From: Sphingobacterium spiritivorum
GTDB taxonomy: Bacteria; Bacteroidota; Bacteroidia; Sphingobacteriales; Sphingobacteriaceae
Reading direction: 5' to 3'
DNA length: 64,000 nt
Assembly (NCBI RefSeq): GCF_016725325.1
Contig: NZ_CP068083.1
Location: forward strand, 310,001-374,000
The translations under genes were made by a program, and so were the position numbers. Shown here one piece after another: positions 49,108-57,168 of this stretch (its first letter is position 1; each line of letters begins with the position of its first letter). The notes beneath the pieces were generated by a model. That model saw nothing but the letters and a program-made list of their open reading frames with translations. It did no database searches and was not told the DNA's origin.

Positions 49108-49843
49108 GACCATTATTATAGATGACGAACCCCTTGCCAGAAGTATTATTTCAGCTTATTTACAACAACATCCGGACTATACGGTTGTTGCAGAATGTAA
49201 TGATGGATTTGAGGGAATAAAGGCTATTCAGCAGCACAAACCCGATCTTATATTTCTGGATATTCAAATGCCTAAATTAAATGGTTTTGAACTATTGGAG
49301 ATTATTGACGAACAGCCACAAGTCATTTTTACAACTGCTTTTGATGAATTTGCAATCAAGGCTTTTGAAAAAAATGCAATTGATTATCTGCTGAAACCGA
49401 TCAGCCAGTCAAGGTTTGACCAGGCAGTCAGCAAATTCAACACGGCATTCAAACAGTCTACTCTGGCGGCCACTCCTGTTAAGATTAAAGAATCTCTGGA
49501 AGGAGAAGAGCAAAATCTGGAACGTATAGTTGTTAAGAATGGCGCACAAATCAAAATAATTCCGGTACAACAGGTTATTTTTCTGGAAGCATATGACGAT
49601 TATGTGAAGATACACACAAAAGAAGGAATGTTTTTGAAAAACAAAACCATGTCATCTTTTGAAAAGCAACTGGATCCGAAAAACTTTGTCCGTGTACATC
49701 GTTCTTTCATGATCCGGGTTGATCAGTTATCAAAAATAGAACCTCTGGAAAAAGAGAATTACATTGCTACACTCATCTCAGGAGACAAAATAAATGTCAG
49801 CAAATCAGGTTATGCCCGATTAAAACAATTAATTGGTATGTAG
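49100..49843 (+). CDS. LytTR family response regulator
   Basis: A 247-residue regulator: receiver domain with acidic DDEP at 8-11, phospho-acceptor Asp54 in LIFLDIQMP, Lys of LLKPI near 109, and a C-terminal LytTR DNA-binding domain (IVVKNGAQIKIIPVQQVIFLEAYDDYVKIHTKEG; FVRVHRSFMI). It is paired with the kinase by overlap. Its DNA target is unknown, but the downstream serine hydrolase gene is a natural candidate. Confidence 0.95.
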   Translation: MIKTIIIDDEPLARSIISAYLQQHPDYTVVAECNDGFEGIKAIQQHKPDLIFLDIQMPKLNGFELLEIIDEQPQVIFTTAFDEFAIKAFEKNAIDYLLKPISQSRFDQAVSKFNTAFKQSTLAATPVKIKESLEGEEQNLERIVVKNGAQIKIIPVQQVIFLEAYDDYVKIHTKEGMFLKNKTMSSFEKQLDPKNFVRVHRSFMIRVDQLSKIEPLEKENYIATLISGDKINVSKSGYARLKQLIGM

Positions 49844-49863
49844 CATTTCATTGCTTAATTTTG
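49833..49863 (+). promoter_or_regulatory. Promoter of the serine hydrolase gene
   Basis: TTG at 49833-49835 with a 20-base spacer to TAATTTTG at 49856-49863. The -7 box ends seven bases before the start codon, giving a very short leader. It lies inside the end of the regulator gene. Confidence 0.6.
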
Positions 49864-49870
49864 TCCTGCA

Positions 49871-51328
49871 ATGACAAAATATATAATATCTCTGTCTTGT
49901 CTGTTGATCGCTTTATCATTAAAAGCTCAACAGACAAGTTCTCAACAACAGCAAAATAAAGCCGTATTTAATAAAATTGAATTTTTTCTGAACAATCAGC
50001 AGGTAGATTCCATTTATAATATGGCAGATGAGAGTTTTCAAAAAGCCATCCCCAAAAGCAGATTGGCATCTATACTTACTCAGAATGTGTTTCCGAAAGG
50101 TCGCATCCGTTCAGCTACATTGGAAAGTTTTGACAGCGGAATCGGTGCTTATCGCTTAGATTATGCTGATGGTCCTCTGCAGCTTTTACTGGTTATCGAC
50201 AAGAGTCTGCATTACAATACTTTTCTGATAAAACCTTATCCAAAAGCAGAGAAACAGGAGGAAACAGAAACAAAAACGGATACGATACTAACTGATAAAT
50301 CAGTTAAAGAATCCCCTCTTGACTTTTATGTGGATTCTATTGCGAAAGCATATCTTAAAAAGCCGAACACGGCATCACTTACTATTGGAGTAATCAAAAA
50401 TAATCAGGTCAAGACTTATTTTTTCGGTGAAACAACAAAAGGAAATTCAACTTTACCAACGGAAACATCCCTTTATGAAATAGGTTCCGTCACCAAGGTA
50501 TTTACAGCGACATTATTAGCAGATTTAGTATTGAAAAATACAATCTCTCTGGATGACGCTATTACAAAATATCTGCCGGATTCCCTGAAAACCAATACCG
50601 ATCTTCAGAAAATCACCTTCCGGTCTTTAGCTAACCATACGTCAGGTTTGCCCCGATTGCCCGGCAATCTGGAAACGGTAAAAGGCTATACCGAATTGGA
50701 TCCCTATAAGGCATATGACCGTAAAGCACTTTATGCCTATCTCAAAACCTTCAAAGCAGAGCAAGCTCCCGGTGAAAAATTTGAATACAGTAATTTAGGT
50801 TTTGGATTATTGGGCGAGCTGATCAGTGTAATCAGTAAAAAAACATACAACCAATTGATACAGGACATCATTGCAAAACCACTCAGTTTGAATGCGACTA
50901 CAGATAAAGTAGATCCAAAAAACAATCAGTTGGTCAGTGTTTATAACAGCAAAGGTGAGCAGGTACCTGTATGGAATTTTAATGCACTTGCCGGTACAGG
51001 GGTTTTAAAATCTACTGTTACAGATCTGCTTCAATTTGCACGCGCTCAGTTCAAGATGCCGGAGACCGATATTGAAAAAGCGATAGCGGAAACTAAGCAA
51101 TTCACTTATTTCCTGCCTCCTGATACCGATCTGGGCATGGCATGGCATATCAATATGCTGGAAGGCATCACATTTTACTGGCATAATGGCGGAACGAACG
51201 GAAGCCGTTCGTTTATCGGAATCGCTCCGGATGAAAAATCCGCAGTAGTTGTATTGTCCAATTCAGCTGTTGAGACAGATGAATACGCTATGAAAATTTT
51301 AGATTATTTGCTGACTCAGAAAAATTAA
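49871..51328 (+). CDS. Serine hydrolase, beta-lactamase/PBP-like, with N-terminal domain
   Basis: A 485-residue exported protein: signal peptide (LSCLLIALSLKAQ), an N-terminal domain (about 25-120) resembling DUF3887, and a class C beta-lactamase/low-mass PBP domain with SXXK at Ser206-Lys209 (GSVTKVF), YSN at Tyr306 and the HNG motif at His438. This group works on D-Ala peptides or esters in the periplasm; true beta-lactamase activity is not implied. Follows the LytTR gene by 27 bases with its own promoter. Confidence 0.9.
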   Translation: MTKYIISLSCLLIALSLKAQQTSSQQQQNKAVFNKIEFFLNNQQVDSIYNMADESFQKAIPKSRLASILTQNVFPKGRIRSATLESFDSGIGAYRLDYADGPLQLLLVIDKSLHYNTFLIKPYPKAEKQEETETKTDTILTDKSVKESPLDFYVDSIAKAYLKKPNTASLTIGVIKNNQVKTYFFGETTKGNSTLPTETSLYEIGSVTKVFTATLLADLVLKNTISLDDAITKYLPDSLKTNTDLQKITFRSLANHTSGLPRLPGNLETVKGYTELDPYKAYDRKALYAYLKTFKAEQAPGEKFEYSNLGFGLLGELISVISKKTYNQLIQDIIAKPLSLNATTDKVDPKNNQLVSVYNSKGEQVPVWNFNALAGTGVLKSTVTDLLQFARAQFKMPETDIEKAIAETKQFTYFLPPDTDLGMAWHINMLEGITFYWHNGGTNGSRSFIGIAPDEKSAVVVLSNSAVETDEYAMKILDYLLTQKN

Positions 51329-51348
51329 CAACAGTCAGCTGTCAAAAA

Positions 51349-51380
51349 TGATTGGTTTCATGATCTGATGAAACCAATCA
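51349..51380. terminator. Bidirectional terminator
   Basis: TGATTGGTTTCAT and ATGAAACCAATCA, 13 perfect pairs around GATCTG, between converging genes; T run weak. Confidence 0.75.
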
Positions 51381-51389
51381 TTATAAATC

Positions 51390-51872
51390 TTATTTCAGAT
51401 AAGTAACCAGTTTACGGGCATCCTCTTCCCCGTCAAAGTGCTTGATCAACTTCCTGGTCTTTGCATCATACACGTAAACCGATGGATACTGTGTAGGATT
51501 AAATTTAGGGATAAACTCAATATCCTTGTCATGCAAAAACACTACGTTTTTCCTGTTCTTTAATCCCGGAATATACATTTCAATAAACCCGTCTACATAA
51601 GGCTTATCATTAATGGTCACAAAATAAATCTGAGTTTTCGAAAATTTATCAATGTTTTTGGCGATTCCGGCAGCCATTTTCTGACAATGCCCGCAGCCCG
51701 GATCATAATAATTGAAAACAATATATCCTGATGAAGGAAGTTTATCCTGCTTGAATGGCTGATTATTCTGTAATAAATAAAAGGTAAAATCCGGTATGCT
51801 GGCCGGTGCTTTTTGTGCTGCAGCATGGCTTGTAAAATAGACGCTCAGTAAAATAACAATCAGTTTTTTCAT
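51390..51872 (-). CDS. Exported thioredoxin-like protein
   Basis: A 160-residue secreted protein: signal peptide (KLIVILLSVYFTSHAAA, about residue 20) and a thioredoxin-like fold with CGHC (Cys60-Cys63) in NYYDPGCGHCQKMA and a probable cis-Pro in QYPSVYVYD. It resembles TlpA/ResA-type oxidoreductases that reduce disulfides outside the cytoplasm. Ten bases downstream of the propeller gene, so probably co-transcribed; a role in that protein's folding is possible but unproven. Confidence 0.87.
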   Translation of the reverse strand: MKKLIVILLSVYFTSHAAAQKAPASIPDFTFYLLQNNQPFKQDKLPSSGYIVFNYYDPGCGHCQKMAAGIAKNIDKFSKTQIYFVTINDKPYVDGFIEMYIPGLKNRKNVVFLHDKDIEFIPKFNPTQYPSVYVYDAKTRKLIKHFDGEEDARKLVTYLK

Positions 51873-51882
51873 TATATAATAT

Positions 51883-53058
51883 TTAGTCCTTGTGCATTAA
51901 AGATACTATTTCATATGATATTACACCAGTTTTATTATCCGCTCTGTAGAGTCCCAACTGGATCTCGTTGCCGTCCGCTTTGATAGGATACATCGCAGAT
52001 TTATAAGCTCCGCTGGGCGAAAGAGGCGTATTAATAACTTTAAAATTAATACCATCCTGACTATAGGCAATATACAGTTCATTACCATAATAATTATTGA
52101 CCCGGCCTACATCTACCAACATAAAATAAAGACGTCCTACCATAAAAGCATCCAGATGCCAGGGATCCATTCCCGTACCCCAGGGGCGGTTGATAAATTT
52201 ACACAGTTGTGTCGTACTGAATTTGCCAAAAGAGTCAATCTGCGCAGAAGTTCGCCTATGAACAAAGGCATGCGTCTGATTGCCCTGAGGACCTATAGGG
52301 TGTTTGGCCGAACTGTAGATCACATCGTAGCAGTTATATTTACCAGTGTGATCCTGAAAGATTGCCGGAGACAAAAGCAGGTTTGCAGCATCCACACCTT
52401 CAGAATCGGAAGAATACAACATCCATACTTTAGACCAGTTGGCACCATCACGGGAAGAGCGGTGTACAATTGCACGTTCATGATCGCCAAACCGCACGCC
52501 CAGTTTACCATTTGGCATAGCATCTCCTCTATAAAAGATATGCATCAGTCCTTTATCATCCAGATACAACTTCGGATCACTCCAGTATGCATGTGAAGGT
52601 TTTGCGGGCGGAATATCAATAGGATTGCGGATACCCTTAGGCTCTTCCCAGTGAATGCCGTCATTGGAACAGACTACAGTAGGATTCTCAAAACCGGGAT
52701 CAGACTTTGTCTGTCCGAAATAGGGAGACATGGCCATCCAGTACCGGAATCCATTCCATTTGTTGTCCACATACACGACACTGGGATGGCAAAAACTATC
52801 GTATAACAGTGGCAGCCGCTGTCCGTCATTCTTTCCCTCTGCAGAAGCTCTTCCGACCGCAGTTACCGCAATTTCGATAGCAGGAGCTACCACTTTGGTA
52901 TTGCTGACCTGCAGATTGAGACGAGGCATATCCATATTCATGATATACGATCGAAGATTGATTCCCGAAGTAGCAAGCTGTGCCGTGACAGTCTGTTGAA
53001 ATGCACTGCTCACTAAATAGATTACACATGAGAGCTTTAGAAGTATTTGTTTCCTCAT
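51883..53058 (-). CDS. Exported protein with a probable five-bladed beta-propeller
   Basis: A 391-residue protein with a signal peptide (LLKLSCVIYLVSSAF, cleavage near 27). The repeated strand pattern and acidic motifs (CHPSVVYVDNKWNGFRYWMAM, SDPKLYLDDKGLMHIFYRGDA, MLVDVG) look like the five-bladed propellers of GH32/43/68/117 and relatives. No catalytic triad can be confirmed. First gene of a pair with the thioredoxin-like protein. May bind or hydrolyse glycans; not assigned further. Confidence 0.7.
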   Translation of the reverse strand: MRKQILLKLSCVIYLVSSAFQQTVTAQLATSGINLRSYIMNMDMPRLNLQVSNTKVVAPAIEIAVTAVGRASAEGKNDGQRLPLLYDSFCHPSVVYVDNKWNGFRYWMAMSPYFGQTKSDPGFENPTVVCSNDGIHWEEPKGIRNPIDIPPAKPSHAYWSDPKLYLDDKGLMHIFYRGDAMPNGKLGVRFGDHERAIVHRSSRDGANWSKVWMLYSSDSEGVDAANLLLSPAIFQDHTGKYNCYDVIYSSAKHPIGPQGNQTHAFVHRRTSAQIDSFGKFSTTQLCKFINRPWGTGMDPWHLDAFMVGRLYFMLVDVGRVNNYYGNELYIAYSQDGINFKVINTPLSPSGAYKSAMYPIKADGNEIQLGLYRADNKTGVISYEIVSLMHKD

Positions 53059-53147
53059 AAGGGATAGAAGTCCAATTTAATTGTAAGATTTGGCTCCAAT
53101 TTCTGCATTTAACGCATATCTTACAATAATTTAATGAAAAATTTAAG

Positions 53148-53155
53148 TATTTTTG
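53148..53155 (+). promoter_or_regulatory. Promoter -7 box for purN
   Basis: TATTTTTG fits TAnnTTTG, about 41 bases before the GTG start of purN and 15 before the small ORF at 53170. Confidence 0.5.
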
Positions 53156-53169
53156 GTTAGTTTTAGTTA

Positions 53170-53199
53170 ATGGTTATCAATAAGGAAGAAAGTCTGTGA
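53170..53199 (+). CDS. Possible nine-residue ORF overlapping the start of purN
   Basis: ATG to TGA encodes MVINKEESL. Its TGA overlaps the GTG of purN (GTGA, four bases shared), and AAGGAAG seven bases upstream resembles a Shine-Dalgarno site. This layout suits translational coupling. Confidence 0.4.
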   Translation: MVINKEESL

Positions 53200-53771
53200 A
53201 AAAACGTATCGCTATTTTTGCTTCAGGATCAGGTTCTAATGCTCAGAAAATAATGGAGCATTTTAAATATTCAGATACAGCCGAGGTCGCATTGATCTTA
53301 AGTAATAATCCCGAGTCATATGTACTGCAACGTGCAGATAACTTTGAGATTCCTTCTCATGTATTTGACAGACATGATTTTTTCCAAACAGATGATATTG
53401 TTAAACTACTGAAAAATCTGAATATCGATCTGATTGTATTAGCTGGTTTTCTGTGGCTTGTTCCGGAAAATTTACTGAAAGCTTTTCCAAACAAGATCAT
53501 CAATATCCACCCGGCTTTGCTTCCTAAATTTGGTGGCAAAGGAATGTATGGGGATCGCGTCCATAAAGCGGTACTCGAGGCCAAAGAATCCGAACATGGG
53601 ATTACTATTCATTTTGTAAATGAGCATTTTGATGAAGGTGAAGTCATTTATCAGGCCAAATTTAAGGTGGAATCCGGCGATACGCTGGAAATTATAAAAT
53701 TCAAAGGCCAGCAACTGGAACATCTTCACTACCCTAAAGTGATTGAAAACCTGTTAAAAAAGTACAATTGA
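53196..53771 (+). CDS. purN: Phosphoribosylglycinamide formyltransferase
   Basis: Third step of de novo purine synthesis, using 10-formyl-tetrahydrofolate; 191 residues. GSGSNAQKIMEHF binds the phosphate, and the catalytic Asn and His lie in IINIHPALLPKFGGKGMYG, followed by the Asp in DEGEVIYQ. The start is GTG at 53196 (KKRIAIFASGSGSN), which fits the family N-terminus; the TGA of a small ORF overlaps it. purH follows, with its own promoter. Confidence 0.95.
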   Translation: MKKRIAIFASGSGSNAQKIMEHFKYSDTAEVALILSNNPESYVLQRADNFEIPSHVFDRHDFFQTDDIVKLLKNLNIDLIVLAGFLWLVPENLLKAFPNKIINIHPALLPKFGGKGMYGDRVHKAVLEAKESEHGITIHFVNEHFDEGEVIYQAKFKVESGDTLEIIKFKGQQLEHLHYPKVIENLLKKYN

Positions 53772-53813
53772 TAATTTACTAAAATACGCCTTAGGCTATT
53801 CTGTATTATTTTG

Positions 53814-53821
53814 TATCTTTG
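53814..53821 (+). promoter_or_regulatory. Promoter -7 box for purH
   Basis: TATCTTTG, 21 bases before the ATG at 53843; it shows that purH can be transcribed apart from purN. Confidence 0.6.
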
Positions 53822-53842
53822 CGGCTTCCAAACAAAATAATA

Positions 53843-55369
53843 ATGAGCCATCCTGTAAAGATTAAAAATGCTTTAGTGTCTGTATATTACAAAGACAATT
53901 TAGCGCCTCTCATTCAACTGCTGCACAAACATGGTGTGACCTTCTACTCTACCGGAGGTACCGAAGCATTTATCAAAGATTTAGGTATCGGTGTTGTACC
54001 TGTAGAAGATCTGACCAGCTACCCTTCTATTTTAGGCGGACGTGTCAAAACGTTACACCCTAAAGTATTCGGAGGTATTCTGGCAAGAAGACCGTTGGAA
54101 GATGACCAGAAACAACTGGAACAATATGAAATTCCGGAAATTGATTTGGTTATCGTTGATCTTTATCCGTTTGAAGAAACAGTTGCTTCCGGAGCTCAGG
54201 AACAGGATATTATTGAAAAAATCGATATTGGCGGTATTTCATTGATCCGCGCTGCTGCGAAAAACTTCAATGATGTTGTGATCCTGTCTTCTAAAAATGA
54301 TTATCAGGAACTTGAAAATATATTAGCGACTCAGGAAGGAAGTACGACACTTGAGCAACGTAAGGAATTTGCAAAACGCGCTTTCAATACATCGTCTCAT
54401 TACGATACCGCTATTTTTAACTATTTCAATCAGGAGAATCCTCTTGATGTGTTCAAACAGTCTGAACAAGCAGCACAGGTATTACGCTACGGAGAAAATC
54501 CGCATCAGAAAGGTGTTTTCTATGGCAATCTGGATGCGATGTTTGACAAGCTGAACGGTAAAGAACTTTCATACAATAATTTAGTAGATGTAGATGCTGC
54601 CGTATCTATTATCGATGAATTTGAAGAACCTACTTTTGCGATCCTGAAACATACAAATGCCTGTGGTGTGGCTTCACGTCCAACTGTAAAACAAGCATGG
54701 ACAGATGCGCTGGCATGTGATCCTGTTTCCGCATTCGGAGGTGTTTTGATTACAAATCGTGAGGTAGATGCAGAAACAGCTATAGAAATTAACAATCTTT
54801 TCTTTGAGGTATTGATTGCTCCTGCTTACTCTGAAGAAGCGAAAGCTATCCTCACAGCAAAGAAAAACCGTATCATTCTGGTTCGCAAGGATGTAAAATT
54901 GCCTCAGCAACAATTCAAAACATTATTGAATGGTGTCATTCAGCAGGATAAAGACAATACGGTAGAAAATCCGGATCAGATGACTTCTGTTACGAATGTT
55001 AAGCCTACTGCAGAACAGTTGGAAGACCTGTACTTTGCCAATAAAATTGTGAAACATACCAAATCCAATACTATTGTTTTTGCAAAAGACGGTCAGCTGT
55101 TAGCTTCAGGTGTGGGACAAACTTCACGTGTGGATGCCCTGAAACAAGCGATCGAGAAAGCTAAATCATTTGGTTTTGATCTTAACGGATCGTCAATGGC
55201 TTCAGATGCATTTTTCCCTTTCCCTGATTGCGTAGAACTTGCCGCAGAAGCTGGTATTGCCGCGGTATTACAACCGGGAGGATCGATCAAAGACCAACTG
55301 TCTATTGATATGGCAAATGAAAAAGGCCTTGCAATGGTGACGACAGGTGTACGCCACTTCAAACACTAA
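53843..55369 (+). CDS. purH: Bifunctional AICAR transformylase / IMP cyclohydrolase
   Basis: Last two steps of purine synthesis, 508 residues. The N-terminal cyclohydrolase domain (ALVSVYYKDNLAPLIQLLHKHG, STGGTEAFIKDLG) is followed by the AICAR transformylase domain with RYGENPHQKGVFY and KHTNACGVA (Lys-His catalytic pair) and ending in MATTGVRHFKH. The start at 53843 is chosen because the promoter box ends 21 bases before it and the longer frame (from 53819) adds only a short odd extension. Confidence 0.96.
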   Translation: MSHPVKIKNALVSVYYKDNLAPLIQLLHKHGVTFYSTGGTEAFIKDLGIGVVPVEDLTSYPSILGGRVKTLHPKVFGGILARRPLEDDQKQLEQYEIPEIDLVIVDLYPFEETVASGAQEQDIIEKIDIGGISLIRAAAKNFNDVVILSSKNDYQELENILATQEGSTTLEQRKEFAKRAFNTSSHYDTAIFNYFNQENPLDVFKQSEQAAQVLRYGENPHQKGVFYGNLDAMFDKLNGKELSYNNLVDVDAAVSIIDEFEEPTFAILKHTNACGVASRPTVKQAWTDALACDPVSAFGGVLITNREVDAETAIEINNLFFEVLIAPAYSEEAKAILTAKKNRIILVRKDVKLPQQQFKTLLNGVIQQDKDNTVENPDQMTSVTNVKPTAEQLEDLYFANKIVKHTKSNTIVFAKDGQLLASGVGQTSRVDALKQAIEKAKSFGFDLNGSSMASDAFFPFPDCVELAAEAGIAAVLQPGGSIKDQLSIDMANEKGLAMVTTGVRHFKH

Positions 55370-55406
55370 TAAGACAGACGTTAATCATATAACATAGTAC
55401 AATATT

Positions 55407-55442
55407 AAGGCTGGGTTCTCTACAGAACTCAGCCTTATTTTT
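55407..55442 (+). terminator. Terminator after purH
   Basis: AAGGCTGGGTTCT and AGAACTCAGCCTT (one G-U) around CTAC, then ATTTTTTT. Confidence 0.9.
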
Positions 55443-55541
55443 TTATAACAAAACCGTTGGACAATCGATTGCTCAAACCTCATATATAGCGATTTACGTA
55501 GCAAAAGAATATATTTGACTAATTTGTAAATCTAATAACCA

Positions 55542-56429
55542 ATGAAAAAATTATTTCTATGTGCAGTGATCTGTTTAAGTGTATTTACACTGCAGGCACA
55601 GATCAAAAAAGCAAAGCATATTGTAGTCATCGGCTGTGACGGATTGGGTGCATATGCCCTACCTAAAGCAGATATGCCAAATGTCAAATCAGTAATGGCA
55701 TCCGGCGCATGGAGTCTGCATGCCCGCTCAGTTCTTCCCTCTTCCAGTGCTGTTAACTGGGCATCGATGCTGATGGGTGCCGGTCCTACTCAACATGGTT
55801 TTACAGAATGGGGAAGTCAAAAGCCGGAGATTCCATCTGCATACACAACTGCTGCATATAAACAGTTTCCAAGTATCTTCAGTGTAATCCGGGATCAAAA
55901 GCCAAAGGCTGTCACTGCAGCAGTATACAGCTGGCCGGGAATTGGCTACCTGATCGAAAAAGATGCAATTACACATGTATTACCAGCAAATGATGATGAA
56001 GAAAAATGTGTGAACGATGCTGTAGAAACAATCAAAACAAAAAAACCGCTGTTTACATTTATTCATTTTGATGAACCGGATCATACAGGACATGCCAAAG
56101 GCCACCGCACAGCTGAATATTATGAAATTCTGAAAACAGTAGACGCACGGATAGGTAAGATACTGAATGCAATAAAAGATGCAGGTATAGCGAACGAAAC
56201 TATTGTACTCATCACATCAGATCATGGAGGAATAGATAAAGGCCACGGTGGAAAATCACTGGATGAAGTGGAGATCCCATGGATTATCAGCGGACCGGGT
56301 GTAAAAGTAAATCATGAAATCAAAAATACCATTATCACCTATGATACGGGCGCTACCTTAGCCTGGATACTGGGACTTGACCAACCTCAGGCATGGAGAG
56401 GTAAAGCTGTAATGGAAGCTTTTAAATAG
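55542..56429 (+). CDS. Exported phosphodiesterase/nucleotide pyrophosphatase-like protein
   Basis: A 295-residue protein: signal peptide (LFLCAVICLSVFTLQAQ), then an alkaline phosphatase superfamily core (VIGCDGLGAYALPKADMPN with the first metal Asp; SSSAVNWASMLMGAGP containing the probable nucleophile Ser or Thr; DEPDHTGHAKGH and SDHGGIDKGHGGKS with metal His/Asp). The order fits type I phosphodiesterase/nucleotide pyrophosphatase relatives. Substrate unknown; periplasmic by signal peptide. Confidence 0.87.
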   Translation: MKKLFLCAVICLSVFTLQAQIKKAKHIVVIGCDGLGAYALPKADMPNVKSVMASGAWSLHARSVLPSSSAVNWASMLMGAGPTQHGFTEWGSQKPEIPSAYTTAAYKQFPSIFSVIRDQKPKAVTAAVYSWPGIGYLIEKDAITHVLPANDDEEKCVNDAVETIKTKKPLFTFIHFDEPDHTGHAKGHRTAEYYEILKTVDARIGKILNAIKDAGIANETIVLITSDHGGIDKGHGGKSLDEVEIPWIISGPGVKVNHEIKNTIITYDTGATLAWILGLDQPQAWRGKAVMEAFK

Positions 56430-56496
56430 AAATGAACAGCCCTGAAAAATCAATACAGGATTTTCTCAGGTCAGGCATAAATTTCAGACAACTATA

Positions 56497-56533
56497 AGGA
56501 ATTGCAGCACAATCTTTATGTGCTGCAATTCCT
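56497..56533. terminator. Bidirectional terminator-like hairpin
   Basis: AGGAATTGCAGCACA and TGTGCTGCAATTCCT, 15 perfect pairs with a seven-base loop, between converging genes. There is no clear T tract, so ending of transcription is likely but not proven. Confidence 0.75.
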
Positions 56534-56565
56534 GTTCGAATAGGATTACACAAGCAAATTATTAG

Positions 56566-57096
56566 TTACTTCAAAAAATAATCCCCTACCTCTTTCCAGT
56601 TCATCAGTCTTTCATATCCTTGTTCATTTACATTATGAAAGGAATTAAAAAGGACTGGCTTTCCCTGAAAAGTACGCAGATTACTGATGTGGTCATCAAG
56701 AAGATAATCGGTCTTAATCATGCTTTTATCACCACAAAAAACAATATTTTTCCAGGAAATAAAAGGAAAATATTCCGCCAGCCAGTCAAATTTTTCCCGA
56801 AGTGAATGCGGGAATTCCATTGCTGCAGACACGACATATACTTTATACCTGTTCTGTAACTCCCGAACAATTTCTATTGCATCTTCAGCTACAGGTAGCG
56901 TTCTGAAAAAGCCTTCAGTATGCAGATAGCGGTATATCGCTGTTTCATCGGGCAAACCCAAGCCCTCAGATTTTCCCAACATGGATAAAGGATCCAGCCG
57001 GATTCCTGTTTCGTTATAATAATACGAAAGATAATGCTGCTGGTTATCTGCCAGTACACCATCCATATCAAGTGCAATTATTTTCTGTTGTTCCAT
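56566..57096 (-). CDS. HAD-family 5'-nucleotidase-like protein (NT5C type)
   Basis: About 176 residues. The first HAD motif IIALDMDGVLADNQ (two Asp for catalysis) is at the N-terminus, then VYVVSAAMEFP (motif II-like Ser/Thr) and DYLLDDHISN (motif IV Asp pair). This resembles the deoxy/ribonucleotidase (5'(3')-deoxyribonucleotidase, NT5C) group, which removes phosphate from nucleoside monophosphates. Start at 57096; an ATG at 57120 adds eight residues overlapping the operator region. Divergent from the DeoR-type gene. Confidence 0.85.
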   Translation of the reverse strand: MEQQKIIALDMDGVLADNQQHYLSYYYNETGIRLDPLSMLGKSEGLGLPDETAIYRYLHTEGFFRTLPVAEDAIEIVRELQNRYKVYVVSAAMEFPHSLREKFDWLAEYFPFISWKNIVFCGDKSMIKTDYLLDDHISNLRTFQGKPVLFNSFHNVNEQGYERLMNWKEVGDYFLK

Positions 57097-57168
57097 GCTG
57101 CAATATGCAATATTTTGCAATAAATTGCAAATATTTGCTGTTTATTATTTTAAATGCTACTTTAGCTT
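57097..57168. promoter_or_regulatory. Divergent operator region with repeated TTGCAA
   Basis: It has a perfect 18-bp palindrome TTTGCAAT, AA, ATTGCAAA (57114-57131), next to TGCAATATGCAATAT. Two divergent genes share this 72-base interval. It is a good candidate operator for the DeoR-type regulator. Confidence 0.6.

Noticed and set aside
49871..51328. Antibiotic-inactivating beta-lactamase
   Set aside because: SXXK, YSN and HNG are shared by many D-Ala esterases and low-mass penicillin-binding proteins; nothing supports beta-lactam hydrolysis.
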